This document shows, piece after piece, positions 18,096 to 26,397 of a stretch of 43,107 bases of DNA (position 1 is the first letter of the stretch; each line of letters begins with the position of its first letter). Position numbers and translations under genes: made by a program. A model generated the notes under the pieces. The model saw only the letters and a program-made list of their open reading frames with translations, was not told the origin of the DNA and made no database searches. Source of the DNA: Desulfovibrio sp. DV (GTDB lineage Bacteria; Desulfobacterota; Desulfovibrionia; Desulfovibrionales; Desulfovibrionaceae); assembly GCF_001936595.1 (NCBI RefSeq), contig NZ_MLBG01000025.1:1-43107 (forward strand). Direction: 5' to 3'.

Positions 18096-19730
18096 TTATT
18101 GGGTGGTCAGCAACATGATTTCCGGAGCCACGACCCCAGGCATGGACGCGGGGTAGGTCTGCGCCACGCACGCATCGTAGTCCATGGGTCCGGTCGCTCC
18201 GGCCAGTCCTGCGCCGTTCCAGACGCAATAATTGAAGGTCCGATTGGGGATGCCTGCGTTGGGAAATCCCAGGATGACGTCCGGCACGACATAGAACTGG
18301 GCTTTGGGGGTCGCATCCGTGGTCAGGCACTCGTGGTACGAGGCGTACGCTCCGGTGTTGTCGGCCACGCATTTGCCGAAGGAGGCGCTGTAGGCCCATT
18401 TTTGCGCCGGCAGGATGGGGTCGCCGCCATCAGGACAAAACGTCACGAGGTAATCCGGAAGGGCCGCGCCACTGCCGCTGCGGTCGGTGTTCCAGGCAAC
18501 GCCGAAACCGCCCTGGGCGTCGTCATAGGACCACGTGTAGGCCAGGTACCGCGTCTCCTTGAGCGTCCTGACATAGTTTGTGTAGACCACGGATAAATTA
18601 CGGTAGTTGCCCAGGATGCCCTTGGAGCACTGCGCGCCCCGGCAGCCCGGATCGGTGCAGGTGCAGGTGGTGCTGCTGTCGACGCAGATGGCCTGGTTGC
18701 CGTGGTTGGAGCAACCGTACCAATCCACGGTGTTGGGCGGGAGCTTGTCCTTGGGAGTCGGGCCGGAGGTGTCGGCGTCGGCATTTTGGGCCATGACCTG
18801 GGGATTGGTGGGGTTGCCGATGCTGTTGCTGGTCAGCCAGAATTTAGGATGGCTGCAACTGAGAAAGAAGGACTTGGACTGGTTGTCGATGGGATCGGTC
18901 TTGGTCATCATGGTGGCCATGCTGATGCCGCTTTTGTAGGCCGGATTGCGCAACAGCGCATAGGTCGAGGAGTATATGGTTTTGTCTTCGCTTACCAGAC
19001 CAATGGTTTGCAGTTTGTCCCCGTTGTATCCGTATTCCTTGGCGCAGCTGGCCAGATCGAGCATGCTGGTGTCGATGGCGGAGCGGTCGCCGTATTGGAA
19101 ATCCGTGTGACTGGCGTTTGTCATGTCAAAGTAGACCGGCAACGTGTAGCCGTTGACCGCCGAGACGTCGATGGAGTCCTGGGGGGCGATTGGATAGTAC
19201 TGGCCGGGCTGGCCCGGAATCGGCGCGCCAGGGTTTCCATTGCACAGCCCTGTGTCCGTGACGTAGGCGCAGCCGGCCGTGATCTCGGGAATGGTGTGGC
19301 TCGTGGTGTCCTGGTAATTGATGAGGCATTGGCCGTCGAGGCCGGTGCTGCCCTCGGGGCAGCCGTAGGCCAGCACCATGTTGCCGCTGACCGCTCCGGC
19401 CAGGGGGAGATTGAAGGTGACGATCTGTCCGGCCGGAATCCGCGTGGAGCTGTAGACGATGCCGCTGATGGTGGTCGTCGGGCCAAACGTGGTTCCCCAT
19501 TGCTCGACCGGCATGCTGCCGGATTGTCCGGCGTTGAAGACGAGCACGCCGTCCCGGGCGCATTTGTTTTGGACGTGGAAGCGCGGCCGCGTCTGGCCGT
19601 GCGCGTCGCCGGCAAGGACGATGCAGCAGCCCAGGAGGCAGGTCGAGAGCGCGACAATTTTGCACAGCCACTGCCGCAACGCATGGAATTCCCTGCCATC
19701 ACTCGCCAACAGTGGGACCGACGATCTCAT
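18096..19730 (-). CDS. Cys-rich secreted thaumatin-like protein with hydrophobic C-terminal tail
   Basis: A 544-residue protein starting MRSSVPLLASDGREF at 19730 (GGAGG 5 nt upstream), with a signal peptide ending near GDAHGQ. The mature part resembles thaumatin/GH64-like folds: FHVQNKCARDGVLVFNAG at the start, AYGCPEGS, then DSIDVSAVNGYTLPVYFDMT, which recalls the thaumatin 'YDVSLVDGFNLP' strand, and later LASCAKEYG. At least 16 Cys suggest many disulfides (CSNHG, CTCTDPGC). Thaumatin-like proteins bind or degrade beta-glucans or defend against microbes, but function here is unknown. The C-terminus APEIMLLTTQ matches tails of the proteins at 7799 and 21472. It is convergent with the YihY gene. 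Confidence 0.6.
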   Translation of the reverse strand: MRSSVPLLASDGREFHALRQWLCKIVALSTCLLGCCIVLAGDAHGQTRPRFHVQNKCARDGVLVFNAGQSGSMPVEQWGTTFGPTTTISGIVYSSTRIPAGQIVTFNLPLAGAVSGNMVLAYGCPEGSTGLDGQCLINYQDTTSHTIPEITAGCAYVTDTGLCNGNPGAPIPGQPGQYYPIAPQDSIDVSAVNGYTLPVYFDMTNASHTDFQYGDRSAIDTSMLDLASCAKEYGYNGDKLQTIGLVSEDKTIYSSTYALLRNPAYKSGISMATMMTKTDPIDNQSKSFFLSCSHPKFWLTSNSIGNPTNPQVMAQNADADTSGPTPKDKLPPNTVDWYGCSNHGNQAICVDSSTTCTCTDPGCRGAQCSKGILGNYRNLSVVYTNYVRTLKETRYLAYTWSYDDAQGGFGVAWNTDRSGSGAALPDYLVTFCPDGGDPILPAQKWAYSASFGKCVADNTGAYASYHECLTTDATPKAQFYVVPDVILGFPNAGIPNRTFNYCVWNGAGLAGATGPMDYDACVAQTYPASMPGVVAPEIMLLTTQ

Positions 19731-20127
19731 GACGACCTCCATTCTGTAAGACTGTTACAATATCAGTTCATTGCAGCAGCCAGTGGAGCCATCCTGTTCA
19801 TCGTATTTTTCGTGCTTCCAACACAGCGCTGCCAAACAACACCAGCAGTATGGAAAAAAGAGAGAGAACCGGGGCAAAGGTAGCAAAAAGACGCGCCGTC
19901 TACAAGAGCTGTTTTGCCAGAATGATGCAGGTCTGTGCCAGGCCGTCGCGGGCAAGAGCACCTTGGCTGGCACGCCACAGATGCTTTGGCTACAATTGGT
20001 CGTAGGTTGGCTGTTGCGCCGCAACCCGGCTGCTGTCTGTTGGCCGGAGCCAACAAAGGCTCAGTTGCTCCCCTGTGATTTTTAAAAATTACAGCATTAT
20101 TGATGTGATATTTATTTGCTGTTGTTG

Positions 20128-20176
20128 TGCCATTCAATCGATCGTTGGTTCGATTCCCTCCGGCTGCACCACGAAG
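20128..20176 (+). pseudogene. Degenerate 3' half of tRNA-Ala (candidate attR / displaced attB)
   Basis: Starting in the anticodon loop (TGCCATTCAA versus TGGCATTCAA) through TTGGTTCGATTCCCTCC and the encoded CACCACGAAG, about 42 of 50 positions match the tRNA-Ala at 4795-4844. Similarity continues through the terminator and beyond (to about 20229: CTTTGCCCAAGCGCCA versus CCTTGCCCAGGTGCCA). No 5' half is present. This is the arrangement left when an element integrates in a tRNA gene and displaces the original 3' end. Confidence 0.85.
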
Positions 20177-20318
20177 GCGGCCAGGGAGTTGCAGAGAAAC
20201 CGGTACCCCTTTATCCTTGCCCAGGTGCCAAGGCGGCGGCCGCCGGCGCTTGGGCGGTATTCCGGGAACGGTGTCCACTGCGAATCTTGGCCCTTTCGTG
20301 CGCCTCGGGAGGCAATTG

Positions 20319-20840
20319 GTGGAAGACCTCAAGGAGAACGGCTGGGGGCTGCGCCGGGCTGCGATCCAGGATTCGAGCCTGCTTGCGGACCTGATTGCGG
20401 TTTCGTTTCACGATGTTGCCACGCGCTTTGGGCTTGGCCGCGACAACTGCCCGAGCCATCCCTCGTTGATTACCAGCGACAGGGTCGAGCGCGGTTTCCG
20501 GCTCGGGACCGAATTCCTGCTGGCGTTTCAAGGAACATGCCCCTGCGGCTGCGTCGGTCTGCGGCGGCCGGTCGAGGGCGTCAGCACGCTGGAAAAACTG
20601 GCCGTCGCCCCTGCCTTCCGGCGCCAGGGCCTGGGCCGCATCCTGGTCCGCCAGGCCTTGTCCGTGGCCCAGCGGGCCGGCGCGATGCGTGTTGAAATCG
20701 GCATCATCGCCAGGCAGCAGGAGTTGCGCGCCTGGTACGAATCCTTGGGCTTTCGCGCCGTGCGCAACGCACAGTTCGAGCAGCTGCCCTTTGAGGTCCT
20801 CTTCCTCCAAAAGACGCTGGGGGGCGGGCCGGAAGCCTGA
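20319..20840 (+). CDS. GNAT family N-acetyltransferase
   Basis: A 173-residue protein. With GTG at 20319 (GGGAGG 6 nt upstream) it begins VEDLKENGWGLRRAAIQDS. The GNAT core is clear: TLEKLAVAPAFRRQGLGRIL supplies beta4 and the acetyl-CoA-binding R/Q-x-x-G-x-G/A loop (RRQGLG), followed by VRQALSVAQRAGAMRVEIG and the beta6-7 part LRAWYESLGFRAV. The substrate is unknown; the overall shape fits small-molecule or peptide N-acetyltransferases. It is the first intact gene beyond the tRNA fragment. The longer open frame upstream runs through the tRNA fragment and is not real. Confidence 0.88.
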   Translation: MEDLKENGWGLRRAAIQDSSLLADLIAVSFHDVATRFGLGRDNCPSHPSLITSDRVERGFRLGTEFLLAFQGTCPCGCVGLRRPVEGVSTLEKLAVAPAFRRQGLGRILVRQALSVAQRAGAMRVEIGIIARQQELRAWYESLGFRAVRNAQFEQLPFEVLFLQKTLGGGPEA

Positions 20841-21096
20841 GCGGCATCCCGGCAATGGCCGCCGGCATTTTTCAAGAGGCCGTCCCTGCCTTCCCGCAAC
20901 CCCGGATGGGCCCGGGCCTGGGCTCTCCAGGGCCGTCTTTCGCCCAGGGATGGGCCGGTGCAGGGGAAAAGGCTGGTTTTTCGGCTGGTTGCGGCATCAA
21001 AAGAAGAAGGCGGAAATTTGGGGGCGATTCTATTGGGTTTTTTTAAAACAGGCTGCATTCACTGCGATTGTTTTGCTTGCCGCCGAAAAAAAGCAC

Positions 21097-21125
21097 TAGA
21101 CAGGGTTCCTGCCCGGAACTATATC
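21097..21125 (+). promoter_or_regulatory. Promoter of structured-RNA module, copy 2
   Basis: TAGACA (21097-21102), 17-bp spacer, TATATC (21120-21125), identical in hexamers and spacing to copy 1. Confidence 0.65.
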
Positions 21126-21130
21126 TTAGG

Positions 21131-21373
21131 CGTGTGCCTTGTGAAGGTTCTTTGCAACCTCAACGGAGGTGATGCCATTGGGTGAATCAGAAGTCGGACA
21201 GTCTCCCTCGCAGTAGAGCACTTGCAGGCCAGATAAAAATAATCCTGGCAAACTCCACGTGTGGTAAACACAAGCTCTACGTTTTTCGTCGAGGCAGCCG
21301 CAATAACCCATTAGTCATTTTTATATCGCACCATTACTGGCCCCGGCTTGTACAGCCGGGGCCTTTCTTTTTT
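21131..21373 (+). ncRNA. Structured RNA candidate, copy 2 (unknown family)
   Basis: The same module as at 10050, roughly four-fifths identical by eye and in the same orientation. GTAGAGC 21213-21219 pairs perfectly with GCTCTAC 21274-21280; GCCAG/CTGGC and GTGT/ACAC hairpins are conserved, as are CCTCG/CGAGG and TGGGT/ACCCA. The conserved short frame is 21172-21216 (MPLGESEVGQSPSQ), which differs from copy 1 at two residues and one silent position. Its ATG is only 2 nt from GGAGG, while the in-frame TTG two codons on has an 8-nt spacing. It lies between the GNAT gene and the convergent NHL gene. Confidence 0.6.
21339..21373 (+). terminator. Terminator of structured-RNA module, copy 2
   Basis: GGCCCCGGCT / AGCCGGGGCC, perfect 10-bp stem, loop TGTAC, then TTTCTTTTTT. 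Confidence 0.9.
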
Positions 21374-21471
21374 GCGTTTGCAGGTCTGGCGAAACATCCC
21401 GCCGCCTTGCCCGCAGGAGCCGGGCGACTTCCGGGACCGGCCCTCGTGCCGTCGCAAAGCTCCCCTGGGCC

Positions 21472-23280
21472 CTACTGCAGCAGCAACAGGGTGACCGGGG
21501 CTGGCGAGGCCGGCGTCTTGGACTCGATCGTGGCGGCCTGGATGCGGTTGTTGTTTGTGTCGGCCACGTAGAGCATGCCGCCTGCGCCCACGGCCAGACC
21601 TTGGGGAAAGAAGAATTGTCCGTCTTCTCTGCCCGGGGCATGTCCGGATGCGCCGCCGCCGTAGCTCGTCCAGGTGCCGGCGGCGTCACGGACCTGGAGG
21701 CGGTTGTTGCCGGAGTCGGACACATAGATGGTGCCGGAACTGTCCACGGCCACGCCTGAGGGGTTTTGGAACTGGCCAAGGCCGGTGCCCGCCGTTCCGA
21801 TGGCTGTCCAGTTGCCGGCAGCGTCACGGACCTGGAGGCGGTTGTTGCCCATGTCGGCGACATAGAGTTTGCCGGCGGCGTCCACGGCCACGCTGCTTGG
21901 GCTGGAAAATTCCCCCACGGCGGAGCCATCGCTGCCAAGGGCCGTCCAGGAACCGGCGGTGTCGCGGATCTGGACGCGATTGTTCGCCAGGTCAGCCACA
22001 TAGAGATTGCCGGTTGCGTCCACAGCAAGGCCGGTGGGGATGAGAAACTGCCCGACATTGGAGCCGGATTCGCCGACGCTCGACCAGATGCCGGCGGTGT
22101 CGCGGATCTGGATGCGGTTGTTGCCGGTTTCGGTCACGTAGATGTTGCCGGCAGCGTCAACGGCCACGCCGCTTGGGCCCATGAATTGTCCGGTGTCGGA
22201 GCCGGCGGAGCCGATGGCCGTCCAGGCGCCGGAGGTGGCGTCGCGGATCTGGATGCGCTGGTTTCCCTGGTCCGCAAGGTAGAGGTTGCCCGAGGCGTCC
22301 GTCGCCACGCCGATGGGCGAGGAGAAATAGCCGGCCTCGCTGCTCGTGCTGCCCCAGAAGATCGGCCAGATGCCGGCGGTCGCCACTGTGCCGACGAAAA
22401 CGCTGCTGTTGCTGGTCACGTAAAGCGTGCCGGAACTGTCCACGGCAACACTTTGGAGGTTGGTGAAACTGTCGATGGCGGTGGTTGTCCAAGTGCCGGA
22501 AGTATTGCGGGTCTGGACGCGGCCGTTGTAGTTGTCCGACACGGAGATGTTGCCTGATCCGTCCACGGAAATGCTTTGGGGCCAATAGAATTGTCCTGGG
22601 TCAGTGCCGTAAGATCCGTCTGCCGACCATGTCCCGGACGAGGCGTTGCGTATCTGGATGCGGTTGTTGCCGGAATCGGCCACGAAGATATTGCCTGAGC
22701 CGTCTACGGCGATGCCGCTTGGAAAGGCAAAGTGGCCGGCGGTTGCGCCGTATGAGCCGTATGCCGTCCAGGTGCCGGCTGTGTCCCGGACCTGGATGCG
22801 GTCGTTGCCGGAATCGGCCACGTAGAGTTGCCCGGAGTCGTCAACGGCGATACCGCAGGGATTCTTGAATGCACCGACGCCGGAGCCGCTGGAGCCGAGG
22901 GTCGTCCAGTTGCCGGCGCCGTCTCCGACCAAGATGACGCTGTTCTGGCTGTCCGGGGAATAAATGGTCCCGGCAGCATCAACAGCGATCATATTGGCCA
23001 TCACGCCGACAGTTGCGTCCGGGCCGGGGATTGTTGTCCAGTTGCCGGAGCTGTCACGCTTTTCTATTTCATTATACGTTGCATTGGCGATGTAGGTCGT
23101 GCCGTCGCTTTTGATGACGGCATTGACGACCGTCCCCACCCCATAGGTGAATTGACTGGTGTTTACTGGTGCAAGCCTCGTGAAATCCTTCAGTTGCACT
23201 GCATGGACGGTCCCGGACCACAGGGTGCAAACAAGGACGAGAAGGATGGAAGCAAGTCGGCGACTCATAGCGTGTCCCAT
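21472..23280 (-). CDS. Secreted NHL-repeat beta-propeller protein
   Basis: A 602-residue protein. It starts MGHAMSRRLASILLVLVCTL at 23280 (AGGAG 6 nt upstream), with a signal peptide ending TVHA. The rest is a tandem array of about 11-12 NHL-like repeats, each near 45-50 residues with the pattern P-x-G-[IV]-A-V-D-x-x-G-x-[IL]-Y-V-[AT]-D-x-G-N-N-R-[IL]-Q-[IV]-R-D. Repeat number suggests two six-bladed propellers. NHL propellers bind proteins, sugars or RNA; here an extracellular or periplasmic binding role is likely. The C-terminus ASPAPVTLLLLQ matches the tail type of the proteins at 7799 and 18096. At DNA level the repeats form strong internal homology. Confidence 0.88.
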   Translation of the reverse strand: MGHAMSRRLASILLVLVCTLWSGTVHAVQLKDFTRLAPVNTSQFTYGVGTVVNAVIKSDGTTYIANATYNEIEKRDSSGNWTTIPGPDATVGVMANMIAVDAAGTIYSPDSQNSVILVGDGAGNWTTLGSSGSGVGAFKNPCGIAVDDSGQLYVADSGNDRIQVRDTAGTWTAYGSYGATAGHFAFPSGIAVDGSGNIFVADSGNNRIQIRNASSGTWSADGSYGTDPGQFYWPQSISVDGSGNISVSDNYNGRVQTRNTSGTWTTTAIDSFTNLQSVAVDSSGTLYVTSNSSVFVGTVATAGIWPIFWGSTSSEAGYFSSPIGVATDASGNLYLADQGNQRIQIRDATSGAWTAIGSAGSDTGQFMGPSGVAVDAAGNIYVTETGNNRIQIRDTAGIWSSVGESGSNVGQFLIPTGLAVDATGNLYVADLANNRVQIRDTAGSWTALGSDGSAVGEFSSPSSVAVDAAGKLYVADMGNNRLQVRDAAGNWTAIGTAGTGLGQFQNPSGVAVDSSGTIYVSDSGNNRLQVRDAAGTWTSYGGGASGHAPGREDGQFFFPQGLAVGAGGMLYVADTNNNRIQAATIESKTPASPAPVTLLLLQ

Positions 23281-23636
23281 GGTTGGCTCCTGTGCGACTG
23301 CCGCGCGAAGGATCTGTCTGGGGAGATGCCGGACGCCCGACAGTATTGACCGGCCCGGCGAACCGTTGGCAGGGGAGCGGGCACGACGGAACTCCATGAC
23401 CTGGCAAACCCTTGTCCCGCGTCAGTGTACACCGGCACTACGAGAGGTAGCGCGAAACCGGCCCGGGGTCTGTCAGGGCTTCCCATGATATTGTGTGGTG
23501 GATTTTGGGGACAGCCCGGCTGCCGTGCCCCGGCCGGGGGCGGAATCGGGCGGCCGCCGGGAGGCAGACGGGTCGGTTCGGGCCGGGTCTGTTTCCGACC
23601 GGGCTCCGGCCGGGCAACGGGAACGGGGTCGGCCGG
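23281..23636. other. Intergenic stretch without a supported gene
   Basis: 356 bp upstream of the NHL gene and downstream of the response regulator gene. It should hold the NHL promoter; I see no convincing frame. Confidence 0.5.
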
Positions 23637-24272
23637 TCAGCCGTGCCGGGCGATGGCGAACTTGCGCAGTTCCTTCATGCAGGAAAGGCCGAGTTTGCGG
23701 ATCATGCGGCCATAATACGTTTCCACGGTATGGGCGCTGATGGCCAGGGCCTGACTGATTTCGGCGCTCGTTTCGCCGCGTCCGAGCCGGACCATGATCT
23801 GTTCCTCCCGCTGGCTCAAGGCCGCCTCCTCGCCGCCGGTCGGGGCAAGGAACCGGCCGGCCAGGCTGCGCATGGCTCCGGGGCTGGCGTAGCGTTGCCC
23901 GGAAGAGACCGCCGCAATGCCCTCAAGCAAGACGTCGGCAACCTCGCGTTTGGTGACATAGCCCTGGGCTCCCCGGCCAAAGGCCCGCTCAATGGTCCCC
24001 CGGTCCTCGTGCATGGAATAAATGAGCGTGGGAATACCCTGGGCCGCCAGATCGCCGATCAGGTCCAGTCCGGATTCCGTGGCCAGGGACAGGTCCACCA
24101 GGGCCACGGCGGCCCGGGAACCATCGAGGCGGGCCAGGAGCTCCGCCCGATTGCCGGCCTCGCCGCAGACCGTATGGCCGACCTGATGCAGCAACAGCGA
24201 CAGGCCGTTGCGCATGGCCGGATGGTCGTCGACCAGAAAGACGCGCACCCCGGGAGTCAGAGCCTCATCCAT
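23637..24272 (-). CDS. NarL/FixJ-type response regulator
   Basis: A 211-residue DNA-binding regulator. The receiver has the acidic pair in VFLVDDHP, the phospho-acceptor D60 in VALVDLSL, a conserved Thr/Ser region (LIYSMHE) and K in GYVTKRE. The C-terminal LuxR-type helix-turn-helix reads LSQREEQIMVRLGRGETSAE...SAHTVETYYGRMIRKLGL. Two ATGs are possible (24278 and 24272); 24272 has AGGAGG at a 6-nt spacing and is preferred. It overlaps the end of the kinase gene, so the pair is translationally coupled. Confidence 0.92.
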   Translation of the reverse strand: MDEALTPGVRVFLVDDHPAMRNGLSLLLHQVGHTVCGEAGNRAELLARLDGSRAAVALVDLSLATESGLDLIGDLAAQGIPTLIYSMHEDRGTIERAFGRGAQGYVTKREVADVLLEGIAAVSSGQRYASPGAMRSLAGRFLAPTGGEEAALSQREEQIMVRLGRGETSAEISQALAISAHTVETYYGRMIRKLGLSCMKELRKFAIARHG

Positions 24273-26256
24273 CGTCATCCTCCTGTCCGGTCCTGTCCGC
24301 TGCGCAGGCGAGGGAACAGGCCACCATGGTCCCGCCGGCCTCGGCGTCGCCTATGGAAAATGCCGCCCCGATCATCCTGGCCCGATACGCCATGATCCGC
24401 AGGCCCAATCCTCCGGTGGTCCCGGCCGCCGCCTGCCGGCCGATGCCGTTGTCGCGCACGGTGAGGACCAACTGCCGGTTGGTCCCGCAGCCCAGGCTGA
24501 CGGCGATATGGCCGGGCCGGGCATGTTTGACGGCGTTGCCCACCGCCTCCTGGGCGATGCGGTAGAACTGGACGAGATGCTCGTTGCGGCAGGGCACGCA
24601 GGCCAGATTCTCGAAATACTCGATATGCACGCCGCTGGCTTCGCCGGCGCGCCGGGCCAGTTCGGCCAGGGACGGCCCGATGTCCCCCACCGCGTGCTCT
24701 GCCGGCCAAAGTCCCCGGGAGAGCGCGTAGGCCTGGCTGACCGACTCCTCCAGCAAGTGGGAAATCTCCGAGACTTCCGTTGCCACGCCCTGTTCCGCGA
24801 TGGGCCGGCGTTCGAGGGCAGAGCAGCGCAACCGGGTGGCGGCCAGTTGCTGGCACAGGCCGTCGTGCAGATCGTGGCTTAACCGGCGGCGTTCCTCTTC
24901 GCTGACGTTGACGATTTCCCGCTCCAACCGGTTGCGCTCGTCCATTTCCGCCCGCAGGGCGGCGTTGTTGGCCTCCAGGGCCTGGGACAGGTTTTCCACG
25001 GCCGTAAATGCGTTGGAAAACCGCTGGGCCAGGGCCAGGGCCTGGGACAGGACAAAGGCGAGCAGGCCAAAGGGCAGGAGGTGCATTACGTTGACGCCAA
25101 AAAAATGCCGGTAGATGTCGCTTAGGGATGTTGCCGACAGGATGATGTAGCCCAGGAAAAGAACCAGTGCGCCGTCACGGTTATGCTTGAGGCAAAGGGC
25201 CAGCATGACCAGGAAGCAGGCGTGGATGAAAAAGCTGATGATCGCCAGCCATTGCAGGGCGCTGTAGAGGATGAATCCTGGCTGGGTCAGTATGATGAAA
25301 ACGAATACAACGCTTCGGATGTCGCAAATAATTTGGATACAACGGATGAATTCATTTGGATAGAGCGACCGATAGAACCTGTACAGAATGGAGGCCAGAA
25401 TGGCGTAGCCGAGCAGAGGAATCTTGCTGACGACGGCGGGGGAAGCGGTCGGGAAAAACAGGGTGAGGAGCCAATCCGAAGAATCCAGGGCCGAATAGGT
25501 GACAACCAACACCAGACAGCCGCATCCGAAATAGAGGGCCGAAACATCCTTTTTTTTCAAAAAATGCAGAGCGAAATGATAAACAGCCATGACCAGCAGG
25601 CTGCCGGCAAACAGCATGGCCAGGGACCAGGTGCGGATGTGGATTTGTTCCAGCTGTTCCGGGAGGCCCATCGTGATGGAATGCTGTACGCCGCCACGGT
25701 GAAAAGAGTGGTTGGACACCTGGAGCACCAGCTCGATGGGGGCCGTGGCGTCCGGCAGTCTGGCCAGAGCCAGGGTCCGGTCCGGGATTTCGGTTGCGGC
25801 GCTTTGCCCCACCACGCCGCCTTCGGCGACAAGGGTCCCGTCGGCCCACAGCCGGTAGGCGGCTTTGATGGCGAGGATCCGCAACGCCAGCCGGCTCTCC
25901 CGGGGCCCCGGCAACAGGCGCAGGCGAAAGGTGGCCTGGCCCCGGCCGGGCAAGGGACTGCCCTGGAGCACATGTCCTTTCCAGGAGCCGGGAAGGGTCA
26001 TGGAATCGGAGCGTTGCGGCGGCGGGAGTCCGGGCCTGAAGTCTTCGGGGGCAAGCAGCCGGTCCCAGTAGAATTCCCACTGGCCGTTTAAGGCCACGGG
26101 GCCGTCCCGGGCGATGTCCCAACCGGTCAGATCGAGTACGCCGTCCCGGGCAAGGGGTCTGTCCCGGTCGTTTCCGGCCCATCCCCAACCCAAAAGAAGG
26201 CACAGGAGGGCCAGGAGTGCGGCCGGCCGCACGTTTGAAAATCTCCCCTTCCCCAT
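24265..26256 (-). CDS. 7TMR-DISM sensor histidine kinase (HisKA_3 type)
   Basis: A 663-residue kinase starting MGKGRFSNVRPAALLALLCL at 26256. It has an N-terminal TM, then a periplasmic jelly-roll-like 7TMR-DISM extracellular domain (LDLTGWDIARDGPVALNGQW, TLPGSWKG, ~40-200). Seven predicted TM helices follow at about 210-410, then a coiled coil, the dimerisation/phosphorylation motif RRRLSHDLHDGLCQQ (His464), and an HATPase_c domain with N-box AQEAVGNAVKHA and G motifs DNGIG and GGLGLRIMAYRA. DISMED domains often bind carbohydrates; a sugar or polymer ligand is inferred. The gene is followed by its NarL-type regulator. Confidence 0.92.
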   Translation of the reverse strand: MGKGRFSNVRPAALLALLCLLLGWGWAGNDRDRPLARDGVLDLTGWDIARDGPVALNGQWEFYWDRLLAPEDFRPGLPPPQRSDSMTLPGSWKGHVLQGSPLPGRGQATFRLRLLPGPRESRLALRILAIKAAYRLWADGTLVAEGGVVGQSAATEIPDRTLALARLPDATAPIELVLQVSNHSFHRGGVQHSITMGLPEQLEQIHIRTWSLAMLFAGSLLVMAVYHFALHFLKKKDVSALYFGCGCLVLVVTYSALDSSDWLLTLFFPTASPAVVSKIPLLGYAILASILYRFYRSLYPNEFIRCIQIICDIRSVVFVFIILTQPGFILYSALQWLAIISFFIHACFLVMLALCLKHNRDGALVLFLGYIILSATSLSDIYRHFFGVNVMHLLPFGLLAFVLSQALALAQRFSNAFTAVENLSQALEANNAALRAEMDERNRLEREIVNVSEEERRRLSHDLHDGLCQQLAATRLRCSALERRPIAEQGVATEVSEISHLLEESVSQAYALSRGLWPAEHAVGDIGPSLAELARRAGEASGVHIEYFENLACVPCRNEHLVQFYRIAQEAVGNAVKHARPGHIAVSLGCGTNRQLVLTVRDNGIGRQAAAGTTGGLGLRIMAYRARMIGAAFSIGDAEAGGTMVACSLACAADRTGQEDDDG

Positions 26257-26397
26257 GGCTCCCCCACTGTCGGTGTGAGCCACCTTCTCAAGTTTCCCCC
26301 GGTCCGAAAAGACCCGGGCCGGTCTGCCCGGCCTGCCCGGCCTGCCTGAAAAGACGCGGGTGCAGGCCGTGTCCGAAGCGGCCTGCAACCGACAGCG

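Noticed and set aside
4839-20127. Integrase, transposase or CRISPR array within the island
   Set aside because: Looked for tyrosine recombinase motifs, IS-type frames and regularly spaced repeats; none seen.
20127-20318. N-terminal extension of the GNAT protein
   Set aside because: The extension translates the tRNA fragment and terminator remnant; the GTG at 20319 has a proper ribosome-binding site.
21182-21571. Frame across RNA module copy 2 (…STCGKHKLYVFRRG…)
   Set aside because: Much of the amino-acid sequence is shared with copy 1, but copy 1 has a stop and a 1-nt length difference in the hairpin loop, and the frame runs through the terminator; RNA pairing explains the conservation better.
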